This document shows positions 1-5,900 of a stretch of 7,131 bases of DNA, one piece after another. The notes under the pieces are model-generated. The model searched no databases. It was given only the letters and a program-made list of their open reading frames with translations, and was not told the DNA's origin. The DNA comes from Eudoraea sp. (GTDB taxonomy: Bacteria; Bacteroidota; Bacteroidia; Flavobacteriales; Flavobacteriaceae). Each line of letters begins with the position of its first letter. Positions within the stretch are counted from its first letter, which is position 1. The DNA lies in NCBI GenBank assembly GCA_024642325.1, contig JAHEBI010000124.1, positions 1 through 7,131 on the forward strand. Reading direction: 5' to 3'. A program made the translations under genes and the position numbers.

Positions 1-1
1 T

Positions 2-469
2 CTTCTGGAAGCCTCTCATGCACTTTATCATCAAAAAGACAGCACCACAATGGTTATCGCTAAAAGGATGGTAGATCATGGAATAGATCGTGGCTGGGAT
101 ATAGAAAAAGGAGGTTTTTTTGATGGAGGATATTATTTGGATGACTCGGATGTCTGTACTATCTTAAATCCGGCAAAAATTTGGTGGTCCCAGGCAGAAG
201 GGCTTAATGCTTTACTGCTGATGGCACAATTGTATCCTGATGAAAAAGAATACTATGAATTATTTGAAAAACAATGGCAGTATATCAATGAATATATGAT
301 AGATCATACGTATGGAGGATGGTATGATGAAGGACTTGATTCAAATCCCGAAGCCATTCAACATGCAAAGGCCCAGATTTGGAAGGTTAATTATCATAAT
401 ATCAGAGCATTGATTAACGTAATAGAAATGCTCGAAGGAAGATTTAAACTTACCGATAACACGTATTAA
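2..469 (+). CDS. AGE-family sugar 2-epimerase/isomerase, C-terminal part (5' end outside window)
   Basis: The reading frame is open from base 2 to the TAA at 467-469, giving 155 codons. The ATG at 50 is internal, because the codons before it (LLEASHALYHQKDSTT) continue the family pattern. The protein belongs to the N-acylglucosamine 2-epimerase/cellobiose 2-epimerase (alpha/alpha six-barrel) family. The segment KIWWSQAEGLNALLLM carries the paired Trp and the QAE motif of the sugar-binding site, GGWYDEGLD follows, and KVNYHNIRA matches the C-terminal catalytic-His segment. Members interconvert sugars at C2 or act as aldose-ketose isomerases through an enediolate. The substrate cannot be read from this fragment. 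Only 21 bases separate it from the downstream SDR gene, so it probably belongs to the same deoxysugar operon. The family is about 400 residues, so roughly 60% lies upstream of the window. The family call is secure; the substrate is unknown. Confidence 0.88.
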   Translation, partial: LLEASHALYHQKDSTTMVIAKRMVDHGIDRGWDIEKGGFFDGGYYLDDSDVCTILNPAKIWWSQAEGLNALLLMAQLYPDEKEYYELFEKQWQYINEYMIDHTYGGWYDEGLDSNPEAIQHAKAQIWKVNYHNIRALINVIEMLEGRFKLTDNTY

Positions 470-490
470 AGAACTTTTAAATAGAACAAT

Positions 491-1264
491 GTGAAATTTG
501 ATTTAACCGGAAAAAAAGCAATTGTCACAGGAGGTGGAAGTGGCATAGGGCGAGCCATTGCCATGGTCCTGGCCGAGCAGGGGGCAGAGGTAAATATCCT
601 TGAAGTAAATGCGAAACCTGCAAAAGAAACAGCCGCCGGGATTAAGGCTATGGGCGGTAAGGCCAATGCCTTTGCCTGCGACGTCTCTAATCAAAAGGAT
701 GTTCTTAAGATTGTTGAGGCCATAACTGAAAACGGCGCAATTGATATCCTGATTAATAATGCGGGCATTGCCCATATCGGAAATGTTGAGTTGACTGCTG
801 AGGCAGATATCGACAGGGTATATCAGGTAAATATTAAAGGGGTTTATAACTGTATTTATGCCAGTATAAAAAGCATGAAGGAAAAAGGAGGTGTGATCAT
901 AAATATGGCATCTGTTGCGGCAACTGTTGGCATATCAGACAGGTTTGCCTATTCTATGACCAAAGGTGCTGTACTTACCATGACCTACTCTGTGGCGAAA
1001 GATTACCTGTCTTATGGCATACGCTGCAATAGTATATCCCCGGCACGGGTGCATACACCTTTTGTTGATGGTTACTTAAAACAAAATTATCCGGGTATGG
1101 AAAAGGAAATGTTTAAAAGGTTGTCCGAAACTCAACCTATAGGCAGGATGGGGAAACCGGTGGAAATAGCAAACCTGGCTTTGTATCTGTGCTCAGATGA
1201 GGCCTCCTTTATTACAGGTACGGATTTCCCTATTGATGGGGGCTTTATTAAGCTTAATGGTTAA
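491..1264 (+). CDS. Short-chain dehydrogenase/reductase (SDR), probably of L-fucose/L-rhamnose catabolism
   Basis: This is a 257-residue classical SDR with a Rossmann fold. Visible motifs are the cofactor loop TGGGSGIG (residues 13-20), NNAG (89-92), Asn114, Ser141 and the catalytic Tyr154-x-x-x-Lys158. An acidic residue (Glu38) at the end of the second beta strand suggests NAD(H) rather than NADP(H). The C-terminus GTDFPIDGGF is typical. A GTG start at 491 is chosen because the next in-frame Met (residue 25) would delete the cofactor loop; no Shine-Dalgarno is seen, which is normal for this phylum. From its position between an epimerase and a sugar-lactone hydrolase, the likely substrate is a deoxysugar or the 2-keto-3-deoxy acid made from it (2-keto-3-deoxy-L-fuconate dehydrogenase-like). 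That assignment is inference, since SDR specificity cannot be read from motifs. Confidence 0.9.
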   Translation: MKFDLTGKKAIVTGGGSGIGRAIAMVLAEQGAEVNILEVNAKPAKETAAGIKAMGGKANAFACDVSNQKDVLKIVEAITENGAIDILINNAGIAHIGNVELTAEADIDRVYQVNIKGVYNCIYASIKSMKEKGGVIINMASVAATVGISDRFAYSMTKGAVLTMTYSVAKDYLSYGIRCNSISPARVHTPFVDGYLKQNYPGMEKEMFKRLSETQPIGRMGKPVEIANLALYLCSDEASFITGTDFPIDGGFIKLNG

Positions 1265-1320
1265 ATTTCATGAACAGGAGCAGCGTGTAATATGGCTAAT
1301 TCTATTTAATACCAGACCAA

Positions 1321-2148
1321 ATGGTAATTGACAGTCATCAGCATTTTTGGAAATATGACCCGGTCAGGTATGACTGGATTGACGATTCAATGAAAGTCCT
1401 TCAGAAAGATTTTCTTCCCTCCAACCTGGGTCCTATACTTCAAAAAAATAAGGTAGATGGCTGTGTGGCAGTACAGGCAGATCAATCTGAAAAAGAAACA
1501 GAGTTTTTGCTTCAGCTGGCCCATGAAAATGATTTTATAAAGGGGGTAGTTGGATGGGTAGATCTTAGAGCTGATAATGTAAATGAGAGACTGGGCCATT
1601 TTTCACAGGATAAATTGCTAAAAGGTGTCAGGCATATTGTACAGGAAGAACCGGATCCTGAGTTTATGCTACAAAAAGATTTTCAAAATGGCATAGGGCA
1701 TTTGGCCCAGTTTGGCCTTACCTATGATATTCTGGTATATCCTAATCAGTTAGCAGCAGCTGTGCTATTGGCCAGGGCTTTTCCGGATCAGAAATTTGTA
1801 CTGGACCATATCGCTAAGCCGCGGATCTCTGAAGGCCTCGACAACCAATGGGTGCACCACATTAAGGAATTGGCATTAAACCCGAATGTAAGTTGCAAAG
1901 TTTCGGGGATGGTTACAGAAACAAAGAATTTTAAATGGCAGCAGGAGGATTTTTCTCCATTTATGGAGGTTGTCCTGGATGCTTTTGGTTGGCAACGCCT
2001 TCTTTATGGATCGGACTGGCCGGTATGTCTATTGGGGGGGAGTTATAAGGAGGTATTAACTATAATTAAAGATTATATGGACAAATTACCGGAAAAGGAA
2101 AAAGCAGGGATCATGGGGTTAAACGCAATAAATTTTTACTCCCTTTAA
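1321..2148 (+). CDS. Amidohydrolase-family sugar lactonase (COG3618; L-fuconolactonase / L-rhamnonolactonase type)
   Basis: The protein has 275 residues, the full length for the COG3618 lactonases, which are TIM-barrel amidohydrolases opening 1,4- or 1,5-lactones of L-fuconate, L-rhamnonate or similar acids. Motifs in order are the N-terminal metal site HQHFW (6-10), GWVDLR (78-83), KGVRH (101-105), LDHIAKP (161-167), KVSGM (193-197) and the C-terminal LYGSDWPV (228-235) with the catalytic Asp232. The ending NAINFYSL also fits the family. The ATG at 1321 places the HxH motif at the usual distance from the start. The gene lies 56 bases after the SDR and 22 bases before the lactate dehydrogenase gene, on the same strand, so it is probably co-transcribed. 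It would act in the cytoplasm between the sugar dehydrogenase and the sugar-acid dehydratase. The choice between fucose and rhamnose is not possible here. Confidence 0.92.
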   Translation: MVIDSHQHFWKYDPVRYDWIDDSMKVLQKDFLPSNLGPILQKNKVDGCVAVQADQSEKETEFLLQLAHENDFIKGVVGWVDLRADNVNERLGHFSQDKLLKGVRHIVQEEPDPEFMLQKDFQNGIGHLAQFGLTYDILVYPNQLAAAVLLARAFPDQKFVLDHIAKPRISEGLDNQWVHHIKELALNPNVSCKVSGMVTETKNFKWQQEDFSPFMEVVLDAFGWQRLLYGSDWPVCLLGGSYKEVLTIIKDYMDKLPEKEKAGIMGLNAINFYSL

Positions 2149-2170
2149 CTTGAAAATAGATTTAGTATAG

Positions 2171-3328
2171 ATGAGAAATAAAAAAGCGATAAAGTTCAAT
2201 TCCAGATACCCTTCTATTGAAGACCTGCGCGAAAAGGCCAGAAAACGTATTCCCGGTTTTGCCTTTGATTACCTGGATGGCGGTTGCAATGAAGAAATAA
2301 ATTTTAGAAAAAACACTTCTGAGATCCGGGAAGTGGAGTTAAAACCCGATTATTTAAGTGAATACAATGGGTTCAACATGGAAACTGAACTTTTTGGACA
2401 TACCTACAGTGCCCCATTCGGGATTGCGCCGGTAGGTCTTCAGGGTTTGATGTGGCCCAATGCCTCCGAAATCCTGGCAAAGGCCTCACTGGACTATAAT
2501 ATTCCTTTTATCCTGAGTACGGTTACCACTATGAGTATAGAACGTGCCAGCGAGCTCACGGAAGGCCGGGCCTGGTTTCAGCTTTACCATCCTACAGAGA
2601 ATACCGTGCGTGACAATATCCTGTCACGGGCAGAAGCTGCTGCCTGTCCGGTATTGGTGTTGCTTTGCGATGTGCCTACCTTTGGTTTTCGGCCAAAGGA
2701 GATACGCAACGGCTTGTCTATGCCTCCAAAAATGACTCTTAATAATGTGATACAAATTTTGGGTAAACCAAACTGGGCACTACAAACCTTAAAACACGGA
2801 CAACCTAATTTTGAAACTTTGAGGCCCTATATGCCCAAAAACCTCAACCTGAAACATTTGGGATTATTTATGGACAAGATGTTTTCCAAGCGGATGAATG
2901 AAGAGAAAATTGCACCCATAAGGGATATGTGGAAGGGTAAAATCGTGTTAAAAGGAGTTGCCACGGAAGCAGATGCAGAAAAGGCCATAAAACTGGGCCT
3001 GGACGGCATTATTGTATCTAACCACGGAGGCCGGCAATTGGATGCCGGGGAATCTACTATAAAACCTCTTACCCGAATTGCGGAAAAATACGGCGACCAG
3101 ATCACGGTGATGATGGACAGTGGCCTGCGTTCCGGTCCGGATGTGGCACGGGCGCTGGCAAGCGGGGCAGCTTTTACTTTTATGGGCCGCTCCTTTATGT
3201 ATGGGGTATCAGCATTGGGTAAACAAGGAGGCACCCATACTATTTCATTGCTGCAAACGCAGCTGCAGCAGGTAATGGAGCAATTGGGCTGCAGCAAGGT
3301 CAGTGATCTTCCCTCACATTTAATATAG
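2171..3328 (+). CDS. lldD: FMN-dependent alpha-hydroxyacid (L-lactate) dehydrogenase/oxidase
   Basis: This 385-residue protein is a full-length member of the FMN-dependent alpha-hydroxyacid oxidizing family (LldD, glycolate oxidase, flavocytochrome b2). Visible signatures are FDYLDGG (32-38, active-site Tyr34), the flavin-binding APVG (86-89), WFQLY (135-139), Asp167 in the CDVPT segment, Lys261 in VLKGV, the hallmark SNHGGRQLD (283-291) with catalytic His285, and DSGLRSG (316-322) binding the FMN phosphate. It would oxidise L-lactate (or a related 2-hydroxy acid) to pyruvate, passing electrons to the respiratory chain or to oxygen. Its position as last gene after the lactonase fits a pathway in which L-fucose or L-rhamnose is cleaved to pyruvate plus L-lactate. 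No signal peptide or transmembrane segment is visible. The start ATG at 2171 lies 22 bases after the lactonase stop. The family is certain; L-lactate as substrate is inferred from context. Confidence 0.93.
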   Translation: MRNKKAIKFNSRYPSIEDLREKARKRIPGFAFDYLDGGCNEEINFRKNTSEIREVELKPDYLSEYNGFNMETELFGHTYSAPFGIAPVGLQGLMWPNASEILAKASLDYNIPFILSTVTTMSIERASELTEGRAWFQLYHPTENTVRDNILSRAEAAACPVLVLLCDVPTFGFRPKEIRNGLSMPPKMTLNNVIQILGKPNWALQTLKHGQPNFETLRPYMPKNLNLKHLGLFMDKMFSKRMNEEKIAPIRDMWKGKIVLKGVATEADAEKAIKLGLDGIIVSNHGGRQLDAGESTIKPLTRIAEKYGDQITVMMDSGLRSGPDVARALASGAAFTFMGRSFMYGVSALGKQGGTHTISLLQTQLQQVMEQLGCSKVSDLPSHLI

Positions 3329-3342
3329 GAAATCCTGTTTTT

Positions 3343-4071
3343 TTATTTGGCGAAATAAATATATTGAACGTCAGGAGGTAATTCATCCAGGGTTTTCCAC
3401 AACGCTACAGACTCATAGGTCTTGCCATCCCGGTCTTCAAAAACTTCTACAACCTCATATTTTACAATGTTCCAGCCCGGTTTAAAATTGAGTTCGTAAA
3501 TATTTTTAGCCATATAGGATTCTTCCTGGTTTAGCGCGTAAGATTCCATGCTGCATTCCCCATTTACCGAGGCGGCATTCTCAAAATAATACCAATCCAG
3601 GTAATAGCCTTTTTTTGTTTCGTACTTACCAAAGGCTTTGAATGCGCTTCCGAATTCCTGATTGTTAACCATCATAAAAGATCCATACATTTTTCGTTCA
3701 TCAATATTCCCCAGGCCGTAATTTCCAAAATTGGCCACATTAATGACAGGTTCTTCGCTATTTACAATTTCTACAGTTTCTGAATTGCATGAGAATGCCT
3801 TTCCCACGTTAGAGATGCTTGCCTTCCAATCATCAGAATTTTCATTAAAGCCGTCAATACCCTGTAGCGTTTGCTCAACAAAATCTTTGGTTAGTTCTAT
3901 GGTAAAGGCTCCATTCTCTGCAATGGTACCAATTTGAATTGGCGCGTTCATGCCAGTTAATATCTGTGCATTGGCAGGTTCCCATCCGCTAAGGTTGCCG
4001 GAGAGGGTATTCTGAGCATACAGGCCCAGGGAACTTATGGTAAATAGTAAACAATATAAAGGAGTTTTCAT
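3343..4071 (-). CDS. Secreted protein of unknown function
   Basis: The 242-residue product begins with a clear Sec signal peptide: Lys2, then a hydrophobic stretch to residue 17, with likely cleavage after Ala19 (LYA-QN). There is no lipobox Cys, so it should be periplasmic or secreted. I do not recognise the family. The first 60 mature residues (G-x-L-x-G ... IGTIAENGAFTIEL) resemble the beta-rich pattern of small Bacteroidota extracellular domains in which a polar loop is followed by a G-x-F-x-I strand; this is only suggestive. Two mature cysteines (Cys95 and Cys173) could form a disulfide. The second half is rich in aromatics (DWYYFEN, KPGWNIVKYEVVEVFEDRDGK), again suggesting a beta sheet. 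It is convergent with the lactate dehydrogenase gene, separated by only 14 bases, and transcribed separately. No Shine-Dalgarno and no convincing promoter match were found upstream. Confidence 0.75.
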   Translation of the reverse strand: MKTPLYCLLFTISSLGLYAQNTLSGNLSGWEPANAQILTGMNAPIQIGTIAENGAFTIELTKDFVEQTLQGIDGFNENSDDWKASISNVGKAFSCNSETVEIVNSEEPVINVANFGNYGLGNIDERKMYGSFMMVNNQEFGSAFKAFGKYETKKGYYLDWYYFENAASVNGECSMESYALNQEESYMAKNIYELNFKPGWNIVKYEVVEVFEDRDGKTYESVALWKTLDELPPDVQYIYFAK

Positions 4072-4181
4072 AAGTGTTTAGATTAGGTTGCTAAATAATA
4101 ATTCAAATTAAATAAGTAAATCCCATACCAAAATAACAATTGTACAAATGGGTCAGATTTTTGTGTAGGTGGAATTTATGA

Positions 4182-4198
4182 TAAAGCAAATGGCTTTA
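4182..4198. repeat. Small perfect hairpin in the intergenic region
   Basis: TAAAGC (4182-4187) and GCTTTA (4193-4198) can form a 6-bp stem around the 5-base loop AAATG. A second short inverted pair, GTAGGT (4165-4170) and ACCTAC (4210-4215), flanks it at equal 11-base distances, so a larger imperfect cruciform is possible. The arms between the two pairs do not match each other. On the + strand the hairpin is followed by ATTTT, a poor terminator tail. Function unknown; it may be chance in AT-rich DNA. Confidence 0.35.
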
Positions 4199-4303
4199 AT
4201 TTTGGTAAGACCTACTTCACATGGTATTGTTAAATAGATAGTTTCGGTGCTTAAAATTATCATTATCAAAGTTTAAATTCGTAAAAATGACCTTTTGATA
4301 AAT

Positions 4304-4315
4304 TGTGTATAAAAG
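4304..4315 (+). repeat. 12-base leader motif TGT[G/C][T/C]ATAAAAG, copy A
   Basis: The sequence is TGTGTATAAAAG. It shares 11 of 12 bases with copy B (4511-4522) and 11 of 12 with copy C (4563-4574), in the same orientation. The match to copy C extends leftward: AAATTGTG precedes the ATAAAAG in both, giving 16 of 18 identical bases (4300-4317 against 4559-4576). Copies A and B also share ACACTA three to four bases downstream. It may be a protein-binding or RNA motif upstream of the polysaccharide gene. Confidence 0.45.
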
Positions 4316-4510
4316 GGCACACTAAGGTTTTTTTAAAATAAAAAACACACTAATTTTCCCGAGGTAATTTTGACAAAAAAATGAATTCAGCAATAGCCGA
4401 TAGAATTTAACAGGATTCAATTGGTTAAACAAAAAAAGGTAGATCCTATACGCCATATTTTTAAAAAGGCCGTTAACCGATTTTATTAGGGTTTTTGTCG
4501 TTAAACCTTA

Positions 4511-4522
4511 TGTCTATAAAAG
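4511..4522 (+). repeat. 12-base leader motif TGT[G/C][T/C]ATAAAAG, copy B
   Basis: The sequence is TGTCTATAAAAG, followed by ATTT and ACACTA; copy A has GGC and ACACTA at the matching place. It starts 207 bases after copy A and 52 before copy C. Three similar copies in one orientation are unlikely to be pure chance, but the AT-rich background lowers the weight of the match. Confidence 0.4.
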
Positions 4523-4562
4523 ATTTACACTAGATTAAGCGGTCTGCAGTATTACGTCAAAT

Positions 4563-4574
4563 TGTGCATAAAAG
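4563..4574 (+). repeat. 12-base leader motif TGT[G/C][T/C]ATAAAAG, copy C
   Basis: The sequence is TGTGCATAAAAG, preceded by AAAT as in copy A. A purine-rich AGGAGAGAT begins 7 bases after it. No start codon with a useful reading frame follows, so this is not a ribosome binding site for a small gene. Confidence 0.4.
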
Positions 4575-4719
4575 CGTTTAAGGAGAGATGATATTGCGTT
4601 AGGACGTGGACAGAAATACCGATTAGGAGAGATTAAAATATAAATAGTTCCCCACAGCGATTATGTATTAAGTGATGCATGCGCCTTAATTAATAACAGA
4701 AACTACTTTATACCCCACT

Positions 4720-5142
4720 ATGATGTATTTCTACGATTTTGTATCCAATATTTATGTTGTTGCACTATTGGGAGTTCTGCTTTCATTTGTTTTGGCATAT
4801 AGGATTAACCCGGTTATAATCTATACGGTCCGGGTTAAGAATCTGATGGACGAACCGGGAGACCGGAGTTCCCATTCTACAAAAACTCCCACCCTGGGTG
4901 GAGTTGGACTATTTGCTGCATTTTCACTTGCCCTTATTTTGCTTGGTATAATTGTTGGACTTGAACGTCTGGAACTTCTGAAATTGTTGTCAGTTTTAGC
5001 GGCAACCTTGCGGAGTGCCTTTGGATATAATGATTCTATCATGGCGGTCGAGTATTATTTGGATGGAAAATCTCCAAAACAGCCTGAGATCAGAAAGGGA
5101 AAGGCGATTAGGTATATTGAAGATCATATATTTTATTCATGA
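4720..5142 (+). pseudogene. Chimeric ORF: MraY/WecA-type sugar-1-phosphate transferase N-terminus joined to an unrelated tail
   Basis: The 140-residue ORF starts at ATG 4720 (or the adjacent ATG 4723). Residues 1-97 match the beginning of membrane-bound polyprenyl-phosphate N-acetylhexosamine-1-phosphate transferases. There is a transmembrane helix at about 10-35, then DEPGDRSSHSTKTPTLGGVG (44-63) with the conserved R-SSH...PTLGG motif, and a second helix at about 62-80. The active family is above 300 residues with about ten helices and catalytic Asp-Asp pairs, all missing here. After AATL (residue 97, near base 5010) the sequence becomes a hydrophilic tail ending in GKAIRYIEDHIFYS. Its pattern (a G-K-x-x-x-R-Y segment close to the C-terminus) recalls the end of ATP-grasp ligases found in glycan loci; this is a tentative resemblance. 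The stop overlaps the next gene (ATGA), as if the tail were the native end of an upstream neighbour. It is probably a deletion fusion, inactive as a transferase. Confidence 0.7.
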
Positions 5143-5822
5143 AGATAGGGGTAATATCAGACATACATGGGAATTTCGAAGCGCTTAAATCCGTTCTCGA
5201 AGAGTTGGATAGATTAAATGTTTCGGAAATTTATTGCTTGGGGGATGTAGTAGGATATTACTCTCAGGTTAATGAATGCTGTGAAGAATTAATAAAACGA
5301 AACATCCCTACCTTAATGGGTAATCACGACTGGTACATGGCGAGTGGCGGTTTTTGCCCAAGACATAACAGCGTCAATGATTCGCTGGAATACCAGCGAA
5401 AGGTTATAACTAAGGAAAATATTAAATGGTTGCAATCAAATGACATTCAACGGTTTGTGGGTAATATTCATATGGTTCACGGCGGTTGGTCAGATCCCAT
5501 TGATGAATACTTATTTGAACCATCTGAAGAATATTTTTCAAGAATTAAAGGAAAAATATTTATATCTGGTCATACCCACATTCAAACTTTGAAAGTGTAT
5601 AAAGATAAAACCTACTGCAACCCTGGCTCAGTTGGGCAGCCAAGAGATCGTAATCCTAAAGCGGCATTTGCCATTGTTGAAAATGAATATATTTCCTTGC
5701 ATAGAGTGGATTATGATATTGATAAGGTGAATGAATTGATGATAAAAGCTGGTTTCAATGATTCTGCCTATAAAGTTTTGAAAAAGGAGGAACGTTATTA
5801 TGCCGGCTTCCGAAAAACATAA
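5139..5822 (+). CDS. Calcineurin-like metallophosphoesterase (YfcE/MJ0936-type, Metallophos_2)
   Basis: The 227-residue protein has the complete metallophosphoesterase motif set: D8-x-H10-GN, GDVVGYY (35-41), GNHD (61-64), His114 in VHGGW, and GHTH (144-147), followed by NPGSVGQPRD (161-170), the ending typical of the compact YfcE/MJ0936-like subfamily. These are cytoplasmic dinuclear-metal phosphodiesterases or phosphatases with varied substrates. The ATG at 5139 overlaps the previous stop (ATGA), implying translational coupling. It is therefore probably the second partner of a gene whose end survives in the chimeric ORF. Family length is normal and all metal ligands are present, so the enzyme should be active. 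In this setting it could trim a sugar-phosphate or nucleotide intermediate of glycan assembly, but that is inference from neighbours. A likely terminator follows at 5841-5860. Confidence 0.9.
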   Translation: MKIGVISDIHGNFEALKSVLEELDRLNVSEIYCLGDVVGYYSQVNECCEELIKRNIPTLMGNHDWYMASGGFCPRHNSVNDSLEYQRKVITKENIKWLQSNDIQRFVGNIHMVHGGWSDPIDEYLFEPSEEYFSRIKGKIFISGHTHIQTLKVYKDKTYCNPGSVGQPRDRNPKAAFAIVENEYISLHRVDYDIDKVNELMIKAGFNDSAYKVLKKEERYYAGFRKT

Positions 5823-5840
5823 AAATTACTTGTAAAATTT

Positions 5841-5860
5841 CAATGATTACATTGTTTTTT
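5841..5860 (+). terminator. Probable intrinsic terminator after the phosphoesterase gene
   Basis: CAATG (5841-5845), loop ATTA and CATTG (5850-5854) form a perfect 5-bp stem followed directly by six T residues (5855-5860). It starts 19 bases after the stop codon. The stem is short and AT-leaning, so efficiency may be modest. Its position between convergent genes supports the call. Confidence 0.5.
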
Positions 5861-5900
5861 ATAAGTACCTATTTTTATTATTGCTAAAAAGCGATTTTAT

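Larger units (their letters stand above)
4072..4719. other. 648-base intergenic region/leader with repeats, no credible gene
   Basis: The region lies between the divergent starts of the secreted protein gene and the chimeric glycan gene. It is AT-rich with many stops on both strands; the longest frames are a few tens of codons and lack protein character. It holds three copies of a 12-base motif, a pair of AGGAGAGAT repeats (4581-4589 and 4625-4633), a hairpin (TAAAGC 4182-4187 with GCTTTA 4193-4198), a 9-base inverted repeat (TACCAAAAT 4126-4134 with ATTTTGGTA 4199-4207), and an imperfect palindrome around GTTAAC near 4470-4479. A TAATTTTG sequence at 4365-4372 matches the Bacteroidota -7 consensus TANNTTTG but lacks a TTG at the right distance. 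Long untranslated leaders are common before polysaccharide operons, so a regulatory leader RNA is possible but not shown. Confidence 0.7.

Noticed and set aside
2827..3297. 156-codon minus-strand frame inside the lactate dehydrogenase gene
   Set aside because: It lies wholly within a gene with complete family motifs on the other strand; the Pro/Ser/Ile-rich translation is a typical antisense shadow.
3327..3344. AGGAAATCCT followed by seven T residues as a terminator for the lactate dehydrogenase operon
   Set aside because: The inverted repeat allows only a 3- or 4-bp stem with a 2- to 4-base loop, too weak for an intrinsic terminator, and the T-run overlaps the stop of the convergent gene.
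4365..4372. TAATTTTG as the promoter of the gene at 4720
   Set aside because: It matches the -7 element but no TTG lies 17-23 bases upstream, where the sequence is a run of A residues. A second TAATTTTG at 4197-4204 has the same defect.
4381..4410. ATG at 4381 opening a small leader peptide
   Set aside because: Only nine codons before a stop, with no repeat of any amino acid that would suggest attenuation.
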